Shown here: piece by piece, positions 8,779 to 17,358 of the stretch
Layout: the number at the start of each line of letters is the position of its first letter
Numbering within the stretch: the first letter of the stretch is position 1
Assembly (NCBI RefSeq): GCF_024734895.1
Contig: NZ_CP091430.1
Location: 3,552,501 to 3,616,500, forward strand
DNA length: 64,000 bases
Direction: 5' to 3'
From: Paenibacillus spongiae
Lineage (GTDB): Bacteria > Bacillota > Bacilli > Paenibacillales > Paenibacillaceae
The notes under the pieces: generated by a model
Seen by the model: only the letters and a program-made list of their open reading frames with translations
What the model was told of the DNA's origin: nothing
Database searches by the model: none
Program-made: the position numbers and the translations under genes

Positions 8779-9684
8779 ATGTTGTACGATTGTGTCATTA
8801 TTGGCGGTGGACCGGCAGGATTAAACGCTGCTTTGGTGCTTGGAAGGGCGAAGCGGACCGTTGCGCTATTCGACCATAATCAACCCCGAAATCGAGTTAC
8901 TCATGCTTCCCATGGATTTCTAACACGAGACGGTATAACACCTTCTGAATTTAGGCGCATTGCTTATGATGAGGTGCTGAGATATCCGTCGGTACAGCAT
9001 TGGCAGGACGAAGTAACAGATATTCGTAAGCAGGAGAAGGGATTTGAAATCTTAACCAAGAACGGCGAACATGTAAAAACCCGAAAATTGATTCTGTCCT
9101 CCGGATTAAGAGAAATTCTCCCCGATATTGAGGGCATTCATAACTTTTACGGGAAAAGCCTATTCAATTGTCCTTATTGCGACGGTTGGGAATTGAGAGA
9201 TCAGCCGCTGGTGGTTGTAGGCGACAAACCCGGGGCTTTTCATAAGATCAAACTGCTCTACAGCTGGAGCAGAGATCTGATTGTATGTACGAATGGCCAT
9301 GCCGCTTTAACCCATGAACAAAAAGAGCTGCTTGAGCATAAAGGAATTCAGGTGATCGAAACTCCGATCAGAGCATTTCGGGGTGAGAACGGCATGTTGA
9401 ACCAAGTACAATTTATGGATGGTTCTCATATCGAACGAAGCGGTGGGTTTATTATGCCCGAATGGCATCTGAATGATTTATTTTCCAAAGAGCTGGGTTA
9501 CGACACTGCTGCTTTTGGAGCCATAGCCGTCGATATACAGGGCAGGAGTACGGTCCCGGGATTCTATGCAGCGGGAGATGCGGCTTATGTGGGGCCTTCT
9601 CAAGTGGTTTTTGCCGCGGCTTCCGGCAGTAAAACAGCGATGACTGTCAACATGGATCTAGTTGAGGAGGAGTTTAACCTGTAA
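8779..9684 (+). CDS. thioredoxin reductase-like FAD/NAD(P) oxidoreductase
   Basis: 301 residues from the ATG at 8779 (AAAGGAG 8 nt upstream); a GTG at 8770 overlaps the ribosome site and is rejected. The FAD motif is VIIGGGPAGLNAA, the second dinucleotide site LVVVGDKPGAFHK is a degenerate GxGxxA, and the active-site pair is CPYC (FNCPYCDGWE), as in TrxB-like enzymes. The C-terminal FAD motif reads PGFYAAGDAA. It belongs to the small thioredoxin reductase-like group common in Firmicutes, where the natural partner is often unknown. The Rrf2 gene at 9747 follows by 62 bp, a common pairing that suggests redox-responsive control. Confidence 0.92.
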   Translation: MLYDCVIIGGGPAGLNAALVLGRAKRTVALFDHNQPRNRVTHASHGFLTRDGITPSEFRRIAYDEVLRYPSVQHWQDEVTDIRKQEKGFEILTKNGEHVKTRKLILSSGLREILPDIEGIHNFYGKSLFNCPYCDGWELRDQPLVVVGDKPGAFHKIKLLYSWSRDLIVCTNGHAALTHEQKELLEHKGIQVIETPIRAFRGENGMLNQVQFMDGSHIERSGGFIMPEWHLNDLFSKELGYDTAAFGAIAVDIQGRSTVPGFYAAGDAAYVGPSQVVFAAASGSKTAMTVNMDLVEEEFNL

Positions 9685-9746
9685 CAAAGTATCGCAATGA
9701 TGGGAAGCAGGCATAATATTGATTGAATCGGAAAGGGGAGGCTGCA

Positions 9747-10130
9747 ATGGATACGGCATTGGAAACGGATCGTTTTCATGCCACGCTGGGTGTTCTCCTG
9801 CTTCTGGCGAAGCAAAGAGGGACGTTGAGCAGCGCCGAAATGGCCGAGCTTCTGCAAGTACATGCCGTCTACTTGAGAAAAACCATTTCCCGGCTGCAGA
9901 AACTTGGCCTCGTTGAAGCCAAGGAAGGTCGCGATGGTGGATATAAACTCATTTTGCCTGCAGCTGACATTACCCTTGCAGATGCCTACGAAGCAATAAG
10001 ACACGAGAGAAAGGGTTCAAACGGCAAGGGCAGCAGATGGTTCAGCCTTGAACCGGTACTTGCTGAGATCGAGCGATGTTCGATGACATCCTTAAAGAAA
10101 TACAGCATCTCCGATGTGATGATTGAATAA
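9747..10130 (+). CDS. Rrf2-family transcriptional regulator (first copy)
   Basis: 127 residues from the ATG at 9747, with AAGGGGAGG 6 nt upstream. The winged helix shows LLLLAKQRGTLSSAEMAELL, LRKTISRLQKLGLVEAKEG and the wing GRDGGYKL, all Rrf2 hallmarks. It has a single Cys (IERCSMTS) near the C-terminus instead of the three-Cys cluster of IscR/NsrR, so an Fe-S cluster is unlikely. Spaced 62 bp after the flavin oxidoreductase, it is probably in the same transcript and represses it through the inverted repeats at 8662-8754 (inference). Confidence 0.9.
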   Translation: MDTALETDRFHATLGVLLLLAKQRGTLSSAEMAELLQVHAVYLRKTISRLQKLGLVEAKEGRDGGYKLILPAADITLADAYEAIRHERKGSNGKGSRWFSLEPVLAEIERCSMTSLKKYSISDVMIE

Positions 10131-10211
10131 ATGGAGCCTCCTGCATGTGGATAGCCGACCGGAGCGGTTTTACGGAGATCGTACTTGCCTTAATCCTATA
10201 TTGACGTTATC

Positions 10212-10230
10212 ATGGACTAATAATGTCCAT
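10212..10230. promoter_or_regulatory. candidate Rrf2 operator
   Basis: Perfect inverted repeat ATGGAC-TAATAAT-GTCCAT just downstream of a TTGACG box and 15 bp before the second Rrf2 start. This is a good position for autorepression. Confidence 0.55.
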
Positions 10231-10245
10231 AACGAGGTGTATCCT

Positions 10246-10641
10246 ATGAAGTTTTCACAGGCAACGGACTATGCTCTCCATGCGATGCTTTATTTAATAG
10301 AGGAAGCGCCGGATAAGCCCGTAAGCGTGCAGCTTTTAGCCGAGAAACTGGGCGTCTCCCAGACCTATCTGTCGAAAATGCTAACCAAGCTGGTCAAGGC
10401 GGGGCTAATTCATTCCGTATCGGGTGCCAATGGCGGATACCGGCTCAAACGAAACCAAGAGGATATCTCCTTTCTGGATGTCATTCATGCAATCGAAGGT
10501 ACGGCTTCCCTGTTCGAATGCAGCTTTAATCACGGCAGCGAATGTCTGATTCAACAGGTAGTGATTGACGCCGAGCGGCAGATGGAGCAGTTCTTGAAGA
10601 GTAAGAAATTAGCCGATTTGGCTAACCAACTCAAAGGCTAA
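10246..10641 (+). CDS. Rrf2-family transcriptional regulator (second copy)
   Basis: 131 residues from the ATG at 10246; the start MKFSQATDYALHAML is the conserved Rrf2 N-terminus, so upstream in-frame codons are rejected. The recognition region is VSQTYLSKMLTKLVKAGLI and the wing is SGANGGYRL. Two Cys (FECSFNHGSECLI) occupy the place of the Fe-S ligands of IscR/NsrR but one ligand is missing, so thiol sensing is possible. It has its own promoter region with a perfect palindrome. Being next to the first Rrf2 gene may mean duplication or a two-regulator redox circuit. Confidence 0.93.
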   Translation: MKFSQATDYALHAMLYLIEEAPDKPVSVQLLAEKLGVSQTYLSKMLTKLVKAGLIHSVSGANGGYRLKRNQEDISFLDVIHAIEGTASLFECSFNHGSECLIQQVVIDAERQMEQFLKSKKLADLANQLKG

Positions 10642-10656
10642 ACGCCGCAAACCTAT

Positions 10657-10698
10657 AAAGCCCAATGATCATGAGCAGGACGTGATCGTTGGGCTTTA
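10657..10698 (+). terminator. rho-independent terminator
   Basis: AAAGCCCAATGATCA and TGATCGTTGGGCTTT arms (one wobble pair) closing the Rrf2 gene. Confidence 0.8.
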
Positions 10699-10791
10699 TT
10701 GAATCGTGCACAGAACGGGATCGACAATGGTATAATTTGTGAATCAAGTATTGGCTCTAAGCAATCTATAGAGACGCGGGAAGGAGTGCTT

Positions 10792-11754
10792 ATGAACAAT
10801 TATAAAACGCTGCTGAAGGATCATTATGGTATCGAAGCTGCATCCATATTACCACAGAAGGGAGGATGGTCGGCACTTGCTTACCAAGTGATTAGCGGCG
10901 AGCGTCGATATTTTCTGAAGGTTTACGAGAAAAGCAGAACCTCTACCCCGAAATGGACCGCCTTGATCGACAGCTATGTTCCCATAATCCAATGGCTGTC
11001 GCAGCAAACCAGCCTGCAAGGCAAGATACCGGTTCCGCTGCTAACTGTAAACGCAGAAAATAGATGCGAAGATGACATGGGCATCTTTCAGCTCTATGAA
11101 TATATTGTTGGAAATACGATAGGGGATCAAGCGTTAAACGACATTCAATATCGGCAGCTTGCCGAAATCATATCGGAACTGCATCGCTATGGGGAAGAAA
11201 TCCCGTTAAACACGGAAGCGATAAAGGAAGATTTCCTTATTCCTTTTACTCCAACATTAACAAAGATGCTGAGCGCAGATTTCAATCGTCTTCCAAGTGA
11301 TATGAAGGCACTGTTGGCTCCTTATATTGAAACCATTATTAATCGCATTAACTATTTGAAAATCGTTTCTGCACAATTGCAAAACAGTGAGCTTCAAATG
11401 AGAGTCTGCCACACGGATCTTCATAACTGGAATATGATGCAAGCCGAAGAGCAGCTCATTCTCATTGATTGGGAAGGATTGAAGCTGGCTCCCGTGGAAG
11501 CGGATCTTATGTTTTTGATGGACGAGCCTTATTGGAATGAATTTTTAACGATCTATCGGAAGACACATCAGCATTACGAGATTAACCACAGAGCATTGAT
11601 GTTCTACCGAATTCGCCGGAAATTAGAAGATATTTATGAGTTTATGGTTCAAATTGTATATGACAAGCAAGAGGAGCAAGATCGAGCGGAGGCGGTAAGT
11701 TATTTGAAGAAAGAGCTTCAAGATATTGAAGATTTGAATGCGGGTTTTTCGTAA
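10792..11754 (+). CDS. aminoglycoside phosphotransferase-family kinase
   Basis: 320 residues from the ATG at 10792 (AAGGAG 5 nt upstream). The kinase-like fold shows VCHTDLHNWNMM (catalytic Asp and Asn of the Brenner motif) and LILIDWEGLKLAPVEADLMF (metal-binding Asp). The N-lobe nucleotide site is GGWSALAYQVISGERRYFLKVY. The APH/ChoK superfamily includes antibiotic, homoserine and spectinomycin kinases; the closest flavour here is the Bacillus spectinomycin/streptomycin-type APH, but the true substrate cannot be told. Stand-alone gene. Confidence 0.88.
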   Translation: MNNYKTLLKDHYGIEAASILPQKGGWSALAYQVISGERRYFLKVYEKSRTSTPKWTALIDSYVPIIQWLSQQTSLQGKIPVPLLTVNAENRCEDDMGIFQLYEYIVGNTIGDQALNDIQYRQLAEIISELHRYGEEIPLNTEAIKEDFLIPFTPTLTKMLSADFNRLPSDMKALLAPYIETIINRINYLKIVSAQLQNSELQMRVCHTDLHNWNMMQAEEQLILIDWEGLKLAPVEADLMFLMDEPYWNEFLTIYRKTHQHYEINHRALMFYRIRRKLEDIYEFMVQIVYDKQEEQDRAEAVSYLKKELQDIEDLNAGFS

Positions 11755-11948
11755 CGTTAAAGATTAACTACGTTAATGATAACAATAACATAACGATCCA
11801 GGGTGTCGATCTGGGATCAGGCCCCGCTCAAAGCTATACTTGCGCGCCACGGTAACCTCTGGACATGATACAATGGCAACTATAGACTATTCGACTAGCA
11901 GTATAGAACGTACTAAGAATCTAAGAACCATTGAGGAGGTTATAACCG

Positions 11949-13571
11949 ATGCTGGACCGATTGAATCCGCCGGATGAGCTGGTTCGTGATGATCATCTGT
12001 CTGAAGACGGCACGTATGGAAGCAATGTATGGCGAATGATGGTTGCTTGTGAGAGTGGAGACGTCGAAATGGTTGAGAGGCTGTTAGGGCATGACGAGTC
12101 ACTTGCCAACTGCAGCTGGGGTTATTTCTCGCCGCTTCAATTTGCAGTACGGGAAGGGCATGCGAATATCGTAGAGCAGCTGCTGAGGCATGGAGCCATT
12201 GCAGCGGAAAAATCTCCGCTCAACTGGGTGGATACGCCTTTGCAAAAAGCGATCGACCGCGGGCATAAATGGATCGAAGATATGTTAAAGGAACATTTGG
12301 AGCGGACTCTACATAGCAATCCGCTCGGAGAGACCGTCGCTGCAATGATACGCGAGCGTGATGAGAGCGGAGTCTTGCAGCTGATTGATCGCGATCCGGC
12401 TGCAATTCATTCCAGCGATGAGCGAGGCAACACGCCAATCCACTGGGCGGTTCTGACAAGGCAGCTGAAGCTAATCGATGCCTTGCTTGAGAGAGGCGCG
12501 GATATCGAGTCGGTTCGAGGAGATGGCTGCAAGCCCGTTCATCTGGCGATGTCAGGCGACTACTTCTATCGCCCGCATCGAGACCTGCCGTCGGACACGA
12601 TACGAAATTCATGGTTTATGGTCGGCTATCTGATTTCCAAGGGTGCCGAATATGAGATTGGCACGGCTGCGGCTGTTGGGGATACGGAATACGTGCGTCA
12701 GCTGCTCGCAAATAGCCCTGAGCTCGCGAACGTCAGGGATACGTCGGGCCGTTCTCCGCTATATAATGCGGCCAAGCACGGGCATGTACATGTCGTGGAG
12801 GCGCTGCTCGAGTTCGGTGCCGATCCGAATCGGCCGGAGAGTGATGCTCCAAGGGGAGGGGCGCTCCATGCCGCTGCGAGCGGCAATCATTTGTCGATCG
12901 CCAAGCTGCTGCTTGCAGCTGGAGCCGATCCGAATGCAGAGGTTGAAGCATCCGGCAATGCCGTATATATCGCAATGCGCCGCGGCTTCAATGAAATGCA
13001 GCAGATGTTGTACGCTCATGGGGGAACGGTGTCGCTGACAGCAGCATGCGATCTTGGCCGGATCGATTTGGCAGGCGAAATATTAGCGGTTCATCCGCAA
13101 GCGGCGAATGCGGGCGATTACGGGCCGTTAGCGCAAGCGGCCAGCTGCGGCCATACTTCCATCGTTCAACTGCTGTTGAACTATAAGGTCGACTTGACGG
13201 AACGGTGGTATGCAAGCAACTATATGAGCTATGCCTGCGGAAACGATATGGTAAAGCTGCTGCTCGATCACGGAGCGGATCCCAATCATGCAAATTGGCT
13301 CGGCGTCAGTTATCTTCATTTGACGGCGAGAAAGGGTGATACAGAGCTTGCACGCCTACTGCTTAACTACGGTGCGGATATCAACGCGGTGGAAGAGGAG
13401 TACGGCACAACGCCGCTCGGCTGGGCTGCGAAATACGGCCAGAGGGACATGGTTGCTTTTCTGCTGGAGCAAGGTGCGGATAAATCGCCTTCCGGTATAT
13501 CGGATTGGGCGTCACCGCTTAAATGGGCGGAGCGAAGAGGTCACCAAGCGATTGTAGACATGCTGTCTTGA
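11949..13571 (+). CDS. ankyrin-repeat protein
   Basis: 540 residues composed almost wholly of about 14 ankyrin units, e.g. SPLQFAVREGHANIVEQLL, TPIHWAVLTRQLKLIDALL, SPLYNAAKHGHVHVVEALL and TPLGWAAKYGQRDMVAFLL. No signal peptide or membrane segment is seen, so it is a cytosolic protein-binding scaffold. Several units are degenerate around residues 195-260. A strong site (GAGGAGGT) precedes the ATG, and a bidirectional terminator follows. No neighbouring enzyme hints at the partner. Such long ankyrin proteins are uncommon but recurrent in Paenibacillaceae. Confidence 0.92.
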   Translation: MLDRLNPPDELVRDDHLSEDGTYGSNVWRMMVACESGDVEMVERLLGHDESLANCSWGYFSPLQFAVREGHANIVEQLLRHGAIAAEKSPLNWVDTPLQKAIDRGHKWIEDMLKEHLERTLHSNPLGETVAAMIRERDESGVLQLIDRDPAAIHSSDERGNTPIHWAVLTRQLKLIDALLERGADIESVRGDGCKPVHLAMSGDYFYRPHRDLPSDTIRNSWFMVGYLISKGAEYEIGTAAAVGDTEYVRQLLANSPELANVRDTSGRSPLYNAAKHGHVHVVEALLEFGADPNRPESDAPRGGALHAAASGNHLSIAKLLLAAGADPNAEVEASGNAVYIAMRRGFNEMQQMLYAHGGTVSLTAACDLGRIDLAGEILAVHPQAANAGDYGPLAQAASCGHTSIVQLLLNYKVDLTERWYASNYMSYACGNDMVKLLLDHGADPNHANWLGVSYLHLTARKGDTELARLLLNYGADINAVEEEYGTTPLGWAAKYGQRDMVAFLLEQGADKSPSGISDWASPLKWAERRGHQAIVDMLS

Positions 13572-13609
13572 AGGGAGTTCAGGCAAGAGGTCTTCATTCG
13601 GTTATAATT

Positions 13610-13640
13610 ACAGGCTGCCGTTATCCAACGGCAGCCTGTT
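13610..13640. terminator. bidirectional terminator
   Basis: Perfect 13-bp arms ACAGGCTGCCGTT and AACGGCAGCCTGT around a 4-nt loop, between the converging ankyrin and ParB-like genes. Confidence 0.85.
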
Positions 13641-14092
13641 TACTTACGGAGCGTATTCCAGATGTTATCCGCGCTATCATCGTCCCAAATGATGACCCAA
13701 TATTCAGGAATACCGGCACGCTTGAGTGCAGCTGTACGCCGATTGCCGTCTCGGACGGACAAAGAGCCATTCACATGCTGAATGATAAGCGGTGGAGCAT
13801 CCCAGCCCTCGTGAAACATTCGTTCATATCTGCCAACCAAGATGTCCCAATGTTCATCGGACGAATAGTACTCCATATCGGGTTCGCTCTTGGGTCCGTG
13901 ACAACGCTGCAGCCGGTCGACATCGACAAGAATCGGACCGACCCAATGACGTTTTTGTTTCATTAGGCCTTCCGAGAACGCAGGGTTATTGCCGGCAGCA
14001 TTCAAATATAGGTGGACCCATTCCTCTATTTGCCCGCGAGCGGCAAACTGCTTGGCTTCCTCGCATGTGTAATGAAGCGCTCCGTTATCCAT
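13640..14092 (-). CDS. ParB/sulfiredoxin-fold nuclease-like domain protein
   Basis: 150 residues from the ATG at 14092; an in-frame ATG 18 bp upstream overlaps the likely ribosome site GGAAGG. Residues about 95-145 hold a ParB-N-like signature, PLIIQHVNGSLSVRDGNRR followed by TAALKRAGIPEYWVIIW, where the DGNRR motif matches the ParB arginine box. The upstream part is unassigned. No HTH or KorB-like C-domain is present, so this is not a chromosome-partition ParB. It resembles small stand-alone ParB-domain proteins whose activity (CTP binding or nuclease) is uncertain. Confidence 0.75.
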   Translation of the reverse strand: MDNGALHYTCEEAKQFAARGQIEEWVHLYLNAAGNNPAFSEGLMKQKRHWVGPILVDVDRLQRCHGPKSEPDMEYYSSDEHWDILVGRYERMFHEGWDAPPLIIQHVNGSLSVRDGNRRTAALKRAGIPEYWVIIWDDDSADNIWNTLRK

Positions 14093-14139
14093 CTTCCGAC
14101 AACCTTCCATTATATTGATCGCATAGGAGCATAGTTAGC

Positions 14140-14397
14140 TTATTTCTCGCAGGCGATTCCATCTTTGTCCCGGTCGCTCTTCTTGTTTGCTTCATACAAT
14201 TCCTTGGAGACGTGAGGCTTCTTCTTGGTCTTTCCGCCCTTGTTCTTCGTATCGGCGGACTTGGCGACACCGCCCGGGTAATCTTTGTTCAGCTCCGTAC
14301 AGTTCTTGTAAGTCTTCGCCTTCTCCGCTGCGCTTGCGGTAAGCGTGCCGCCGAATACGAGCGTCAACGAGAGAACAGCCATCATTACTTTCTTCAT
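14140..14397 (-). CDS. secreted excalibur calcium-binding domain protein
   Basis: 85 residues. A signal peptide (MKKVMMAVLSLTLVFGG through TASAAEK) is followed by one excalibur domain: KNCTELNKDYPGGV near residue 32 and the terminal DRDKDGIACEK, which carries the DxDxDGxxCE calcium loop and the paired Cys. The insert between the halves is Lys-rich. The domain occurs alone or fused to nucleases and surface proteins; here it is free-standing and presumably extracellular. Single gene between the ParB-like gene and the GH4 gene. Confidence 0.9.
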   Translation of the reverse strand: MKKVMMAVLSLTLVFGGTLTASAAEKAKTYKNCTELNKDYPGGVAKSADTKNKGGKTKKKPHVSKELYEANKKSDRDKDGIACEK

Positions 14398-14437
14398 CTC
14401 AAATCTACCTCTCTCAACTTGTTCATCTGGTCCGATC

Positions 14438-15805
14438 CTATTGAAATTGCGGTAAATGGGCGATATGCGCTGCGATCAGCTCGTCGACCATGCGCTCCAC
14501 CTGAACACGGTCTGTTAGATAGCCCCCCAACAGCACCGCTTCTTCAAAGAGGCGGCGATCGCCTTGAAGCGCAGCATCGACCGTCAGTTCAGCGATGGCA
14601 ATCGGTTTTGCTGTGAGCTGGGCGAGCGTATCCGGGAAGTCTGTCGTTTGCATGGGCATGAACCCTCTCGCGGTAGCCACGCACGGCATCTCAAGTACGG
14701 CATGGCCAGGCAAGTTCGGCACGGAGCCGTTATTGGTCATGTTGGCAGAGTATACGCGCCTTCCGTCATGCTCAATCGAATCGATAATATCGATCAGCTG
14801 TTCATGCTCGCCGGCCTCGTTTGCGAAAAATTCGGCAGGCAGCGGATCGGGGGATTGACCGAGCCTATCCATTCGCTCATAGATGCTGTCGCCCCATTCA
14901 ATAACATTTTCAAAGGAATAGGCGTCTTTGCCTAAAACTTTGCCATAATACTGTCCCTGCGGAAAACGTTCCGGAAAAAACTCGGTTATATGGCGGTCGC
15001 CAGGAGCAGGGTAGGCATTAAAGCGTTCAAAAAGCTCCCAGGCAAACGGATCGCCTATAGTAGAGGGCATCCCGCCCATCTCCGCGAACGAGCTGCCGAT
15101 ATTTTGGTTCTCGAGTTCTTCCCGTTTTAACTCCCGATACTTTTCCAGCAGTATTGGTCGCGCATCCTTCCCGTCATACCGGATATCGAACAGGAACGTC
15201 AGATGGTTTACGCCTACGGCATAGGAGGTCAAGCGGGCCGGATCAAGCCCGGCGAAGGCAGCCAAATGCCGTTCCGAATCGTGAACGCCATGACATAAGC
15301 CGACGGCCCGAGTACCGGTCGCTTTGGATATCGCGCGGCAAATAACCGTCATCGGATTCGAATAGTTGAAGAAGAAGGCATCAGGGCAAAGCTTTGCCGC
15401 ATCGCGGGCAATATCGACCATTGCAGGCACCATGCGCATGGCTCGGGAGATGCCGCCCGGCATGGCCGTGTCGCCTACAGGCTGAAATATGCCGTACTTG
15501 CGAGGAATGAACACATCCTGCTCCCAAGCGCGGCGACCGCCTACACCAACCGTGGCGGCTATATAATCGGCACCGGGCAAGATGTCCGCCCGCTCAGTAG
15601 AGAAGGAAAGCTCGATATCGGCCTCTTTGGCGGCGATCATTTTCGCGCTGAGCTTGTGGATGGAATCGAACGCCCGCGGATCGGGATCCACGAGACCGAG
15701 ATGCCATTTCGTGCCGTTTCGTTTCGCATAACGGATAAGATCCGAGACGAGACCTTGGGTAAACATGGCGCTGCCGGCTCCGATCAGAATAAGTTTTTTT
15801 CTCAT
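14438..15805 (-). CDS. glycoside hydrolase family 4 enzyme
   Basis: 455 residues from the ATG at 15805 (AAAGGTG 7 nt upstream); the ATG at 15811 is too close to that site. GH4 features are the NAD-binding LIGAGSAMFTQGL at the N-terminus, NYSNPM, and the metal ligands Cys and His in GLCHGVHD and VGVNHLTF. GH4 enzymes use NAD and a divalent metal to cleave glycosidic bonds by transient oxidation. The GLCHG form resembles alpha-galacturonidase/glucuronidase-type members (LplD-like) more than 6-phospho-glucosidases, but this assignment is tentative. Cytosolic. Divergent from an AraC regulator, with three operator-like repeats between them. Confidence 0.92.
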   Translation of the reverse strand: MRKKLILIGAGSAMFTQGLVSDLIRYAKRNGTKWHLGLVDPDPRAFDSIHKLSAKMIAAKEADIELSFSTERADILPGADYIAATVGVGGRRAWEQDVFIPRKYGIFQPVGDTAMPGGISRAMRMVPAMVDIARDAAKLCPDAFFFNYSNPMTVICRAISKATGTRAVGLCHGVHDSERHLAAFAGLDPARLTSYAVGVNHLTFLFDIRYDGKDARPILLEKYRELKREELENQNIGSSFAEMGGMPSTIGDPFAWELFERFNAYPAPGDRHITEFFPERFPQGQYYGKVLGKDAYSFENVIEWGDSIYERMDRLGQSPDPLPAEFFANEAGEHEQLIDIIDSIEHDGRRVYSANMTNNGSVPNLPGHAVLEMPCVATARGFMPMQTTDFPDTLAQLTAKPIAIAELTVDAALQGDRRLFEEAVLLGGYLTDRVQVERMVDELIAAHIAHLPQFQ

Positions 15806-15820
15806 GTGCATTCACCTTTT

Positions 15821-15911
15821 CCTATGGATGAATTACTTGATACTATAGAGATGTTAAAATAATTAGCAAATATATCCTATGAACAAATCATGCATACCTA
15901 TGGATAAATCA
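15821..15911. promoter_or_regulatory. three direct repeats, candidate AraC operators
   Basis: CCTATGGATGAATTA (15821), CCTATGAACAAATCA (15876) and CCTATGGATAAATCA (15897) match CCTATGRAYRAATYA. The last two are 21 bp apart, i.e. two helical turns. They lie between the divergent GH4 and AraC genes. AraC-family proteins typically bind such direct repeats. Confidence 0.6.
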
Positions 15912-15932
15912 ACTGGTTAGGAGACAAATCGG

Positions 15933-16796
15933 ATGAAATTCAGAGCCGCCTTTCAATTTCCGGATATCGAAGACGGTGGCCACGCAAGCAGGGAAGAAAT
16001 GCTCGTGGTCAATTCGGCGGGTTACGAAGAAACGGATGACCCCGGGGGCACGATGCACCGCAAGAAGGGGAGAAAAGATTATTACTTGGCTTACAACCAC
16101 TCGGGCAGGATGAAGGTGAAGACGGGCGGCATCATCCGCGAGGCAGCGGCGGGGAGCGTCTTCCTCTACAAGCCGTATGAAGAGCAGTATTATGGGCAGT
16201 ACGACAAAAATTGCCTCATGGCAAACTACTGGGTTCATTTTACAGGCTACGGCGCAGCCGATTTGCTGATGAAAGCCGGCATGCAGGAAGGCGCCCTTTA
16301 TGAAGCTGGAATATTCCAGGAACTTCCACCTCTATTCGATGCCATGATCTCGGAAATCGCCGATCGTAAGCCGCATTATGCTGAGATATCCGCTTCTATT
16401 CTGCAACAAATCGTGTATCTGATCTCGCAGCGTCTGACGCTGAATGAGCAATTACTCCGGATACAGGGGAAAGAAATGCTGTTGTCCGAGTCGCTTCATT
16501 TTCTCCAAAAGCATTACATGAAGCCTGTAACGGTGCGAGAGCTGGCCGATCTATGCGGACTAAGCGTCAGCCGTTTCGCCGTCTTGTTCAAGGCATACAC
16601 GGGACAATCTCCCAAGCAGTATTTAATCTGGTTCCGGCTGCAGAAGGCCAAGGAATTTCTCGCCGCTTCGGCGCTCAATATCCGGCAAATCTCAGCGCTA
16701 ACGGGCTTTGATGACCAGTTGTATTTCAGCAGGGTATTCCGCAAATTTGAAGGTACTACCCCAACGCTATATCGGGAGATGAAGAAGCAGGGCTGA
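15933..16796 (+). CDS. AraC-family transcriptional regulator
   Basis: 287 residues. The N-terminal half (about 1-160) is a cupin-like ligand-binding domain with Tyr-rich segments (KKGRKDYYLAYNHSGRMK). The C-terminal double HTH comprises VTVRELADLCGLSVSRFAVLFKAYTG (in part) and IRQISALTGFDDQLYFSRVFRKF, ending GTTPTLYREM. It is divergent from the GH4 gene with three operator-like repeats in the intergenic space, so it probably activates the GH4 gene in response to a sugar. ATG start 11 nt after GGAGAC. Confidence 0.93.
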   Translation: MKFRAAFQFPDIEDGGHASREEMLVVNSAGYEETDDPGGTMHRKKGRKDYYLAYNHSGRMKVKTGGIIREAAAGSVFLYKPYEEQYYGQYDKNCLMANYWVHFTGYGAADLLMKAGMQEGALYEAGIFQELPPLFDAMISEIADRKPHYAEISASILQQIVYLISQRLTLNEQLLRIQGKEMLLSESLHFLQKHYMKPVTVRELADLCGLSVSRFAVLFKAYTGQSPKQYLIWFRLQKAKEFLAASALNIRQISALTGFDDQLYFSRVFRKFEGTTPTLYREMKKQG

Positions 16797-16817
16797 TTGG
16801 GAATGCCTTGGACCTGA

Positions 16818-17237
16818 GTGCGCCATGGTTTTATGCCGTTTTTTTTCGAAGGATTTCGTTTCACGCTGCGGGCGGAACTGCCGGAAATGACCGTGATAGT
16901 AGACGAAGACTTGATGCTGCGGGTGTGGATTAATTTGCTCACGAATAATATCAAGTTCACTCCGGACGGCGGGAAAATCGAAATTTGCGCTGTTCGGGAA
17001 GGCGGGGGATGGCACGTACGCTTTCGCGACAGCGGAATAGGCATACCGGCTGACGATCTGCCGCGTATTTTCGAACGCTTCTTCAAAGCCGACCGGTCGC
17101 GCAACCGCGCGAAAGGCGGCAGCGGGCTGGGATTGTCTATCGCAAAGCGGATCGTCGAGCGGCATAACGGCCGCATCGAGGCTGAGAGCACAGCCGGAGC
17201 AGGAACCGTGATGACGGTCGTGCTGCCATGCGATTAA
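16818..17237 (+). pseudogene. sensor histidine kinase relic (ATPase domain only)
   Basis: Encodes an apparently intact HATPase_c domain: N box VWINLLTNNIKFTPDGG, G1 DSGIGIPADDLPRIFERFF, G2 GGSGLGLSIAKRIVE and the ending ESTAGAGTVMTVVLP. The sensor, HAMP and DHp (H-box) parts are missing, and the frame opens within a T8 tract after the AraC stop without a ribosome site. A kinase lacking its phospho-acceptor helix cannot work in a normal two-component system. It is most likely the 3' end of a deleted kinase gene, probably not expressed as such. Confidence 0.85.
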
Positions 17238-17358
17238 TGTCGTTAAATATCTTTTATGCTAACAGATATTGCAAGGAACAGCAGATATAGTTACGTTGTT
17301 GTTGAAAATAATCTGCAGCATGGTAGTATAAGAGAAAACAGATCATTGGAGGAATAGT

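Noticed and set aside
12220-13319. Several reverse-strand frames opposite the ankyrin gene
   Set aside because: They are shadows of the GC-rich repeat codons and lack start signals.
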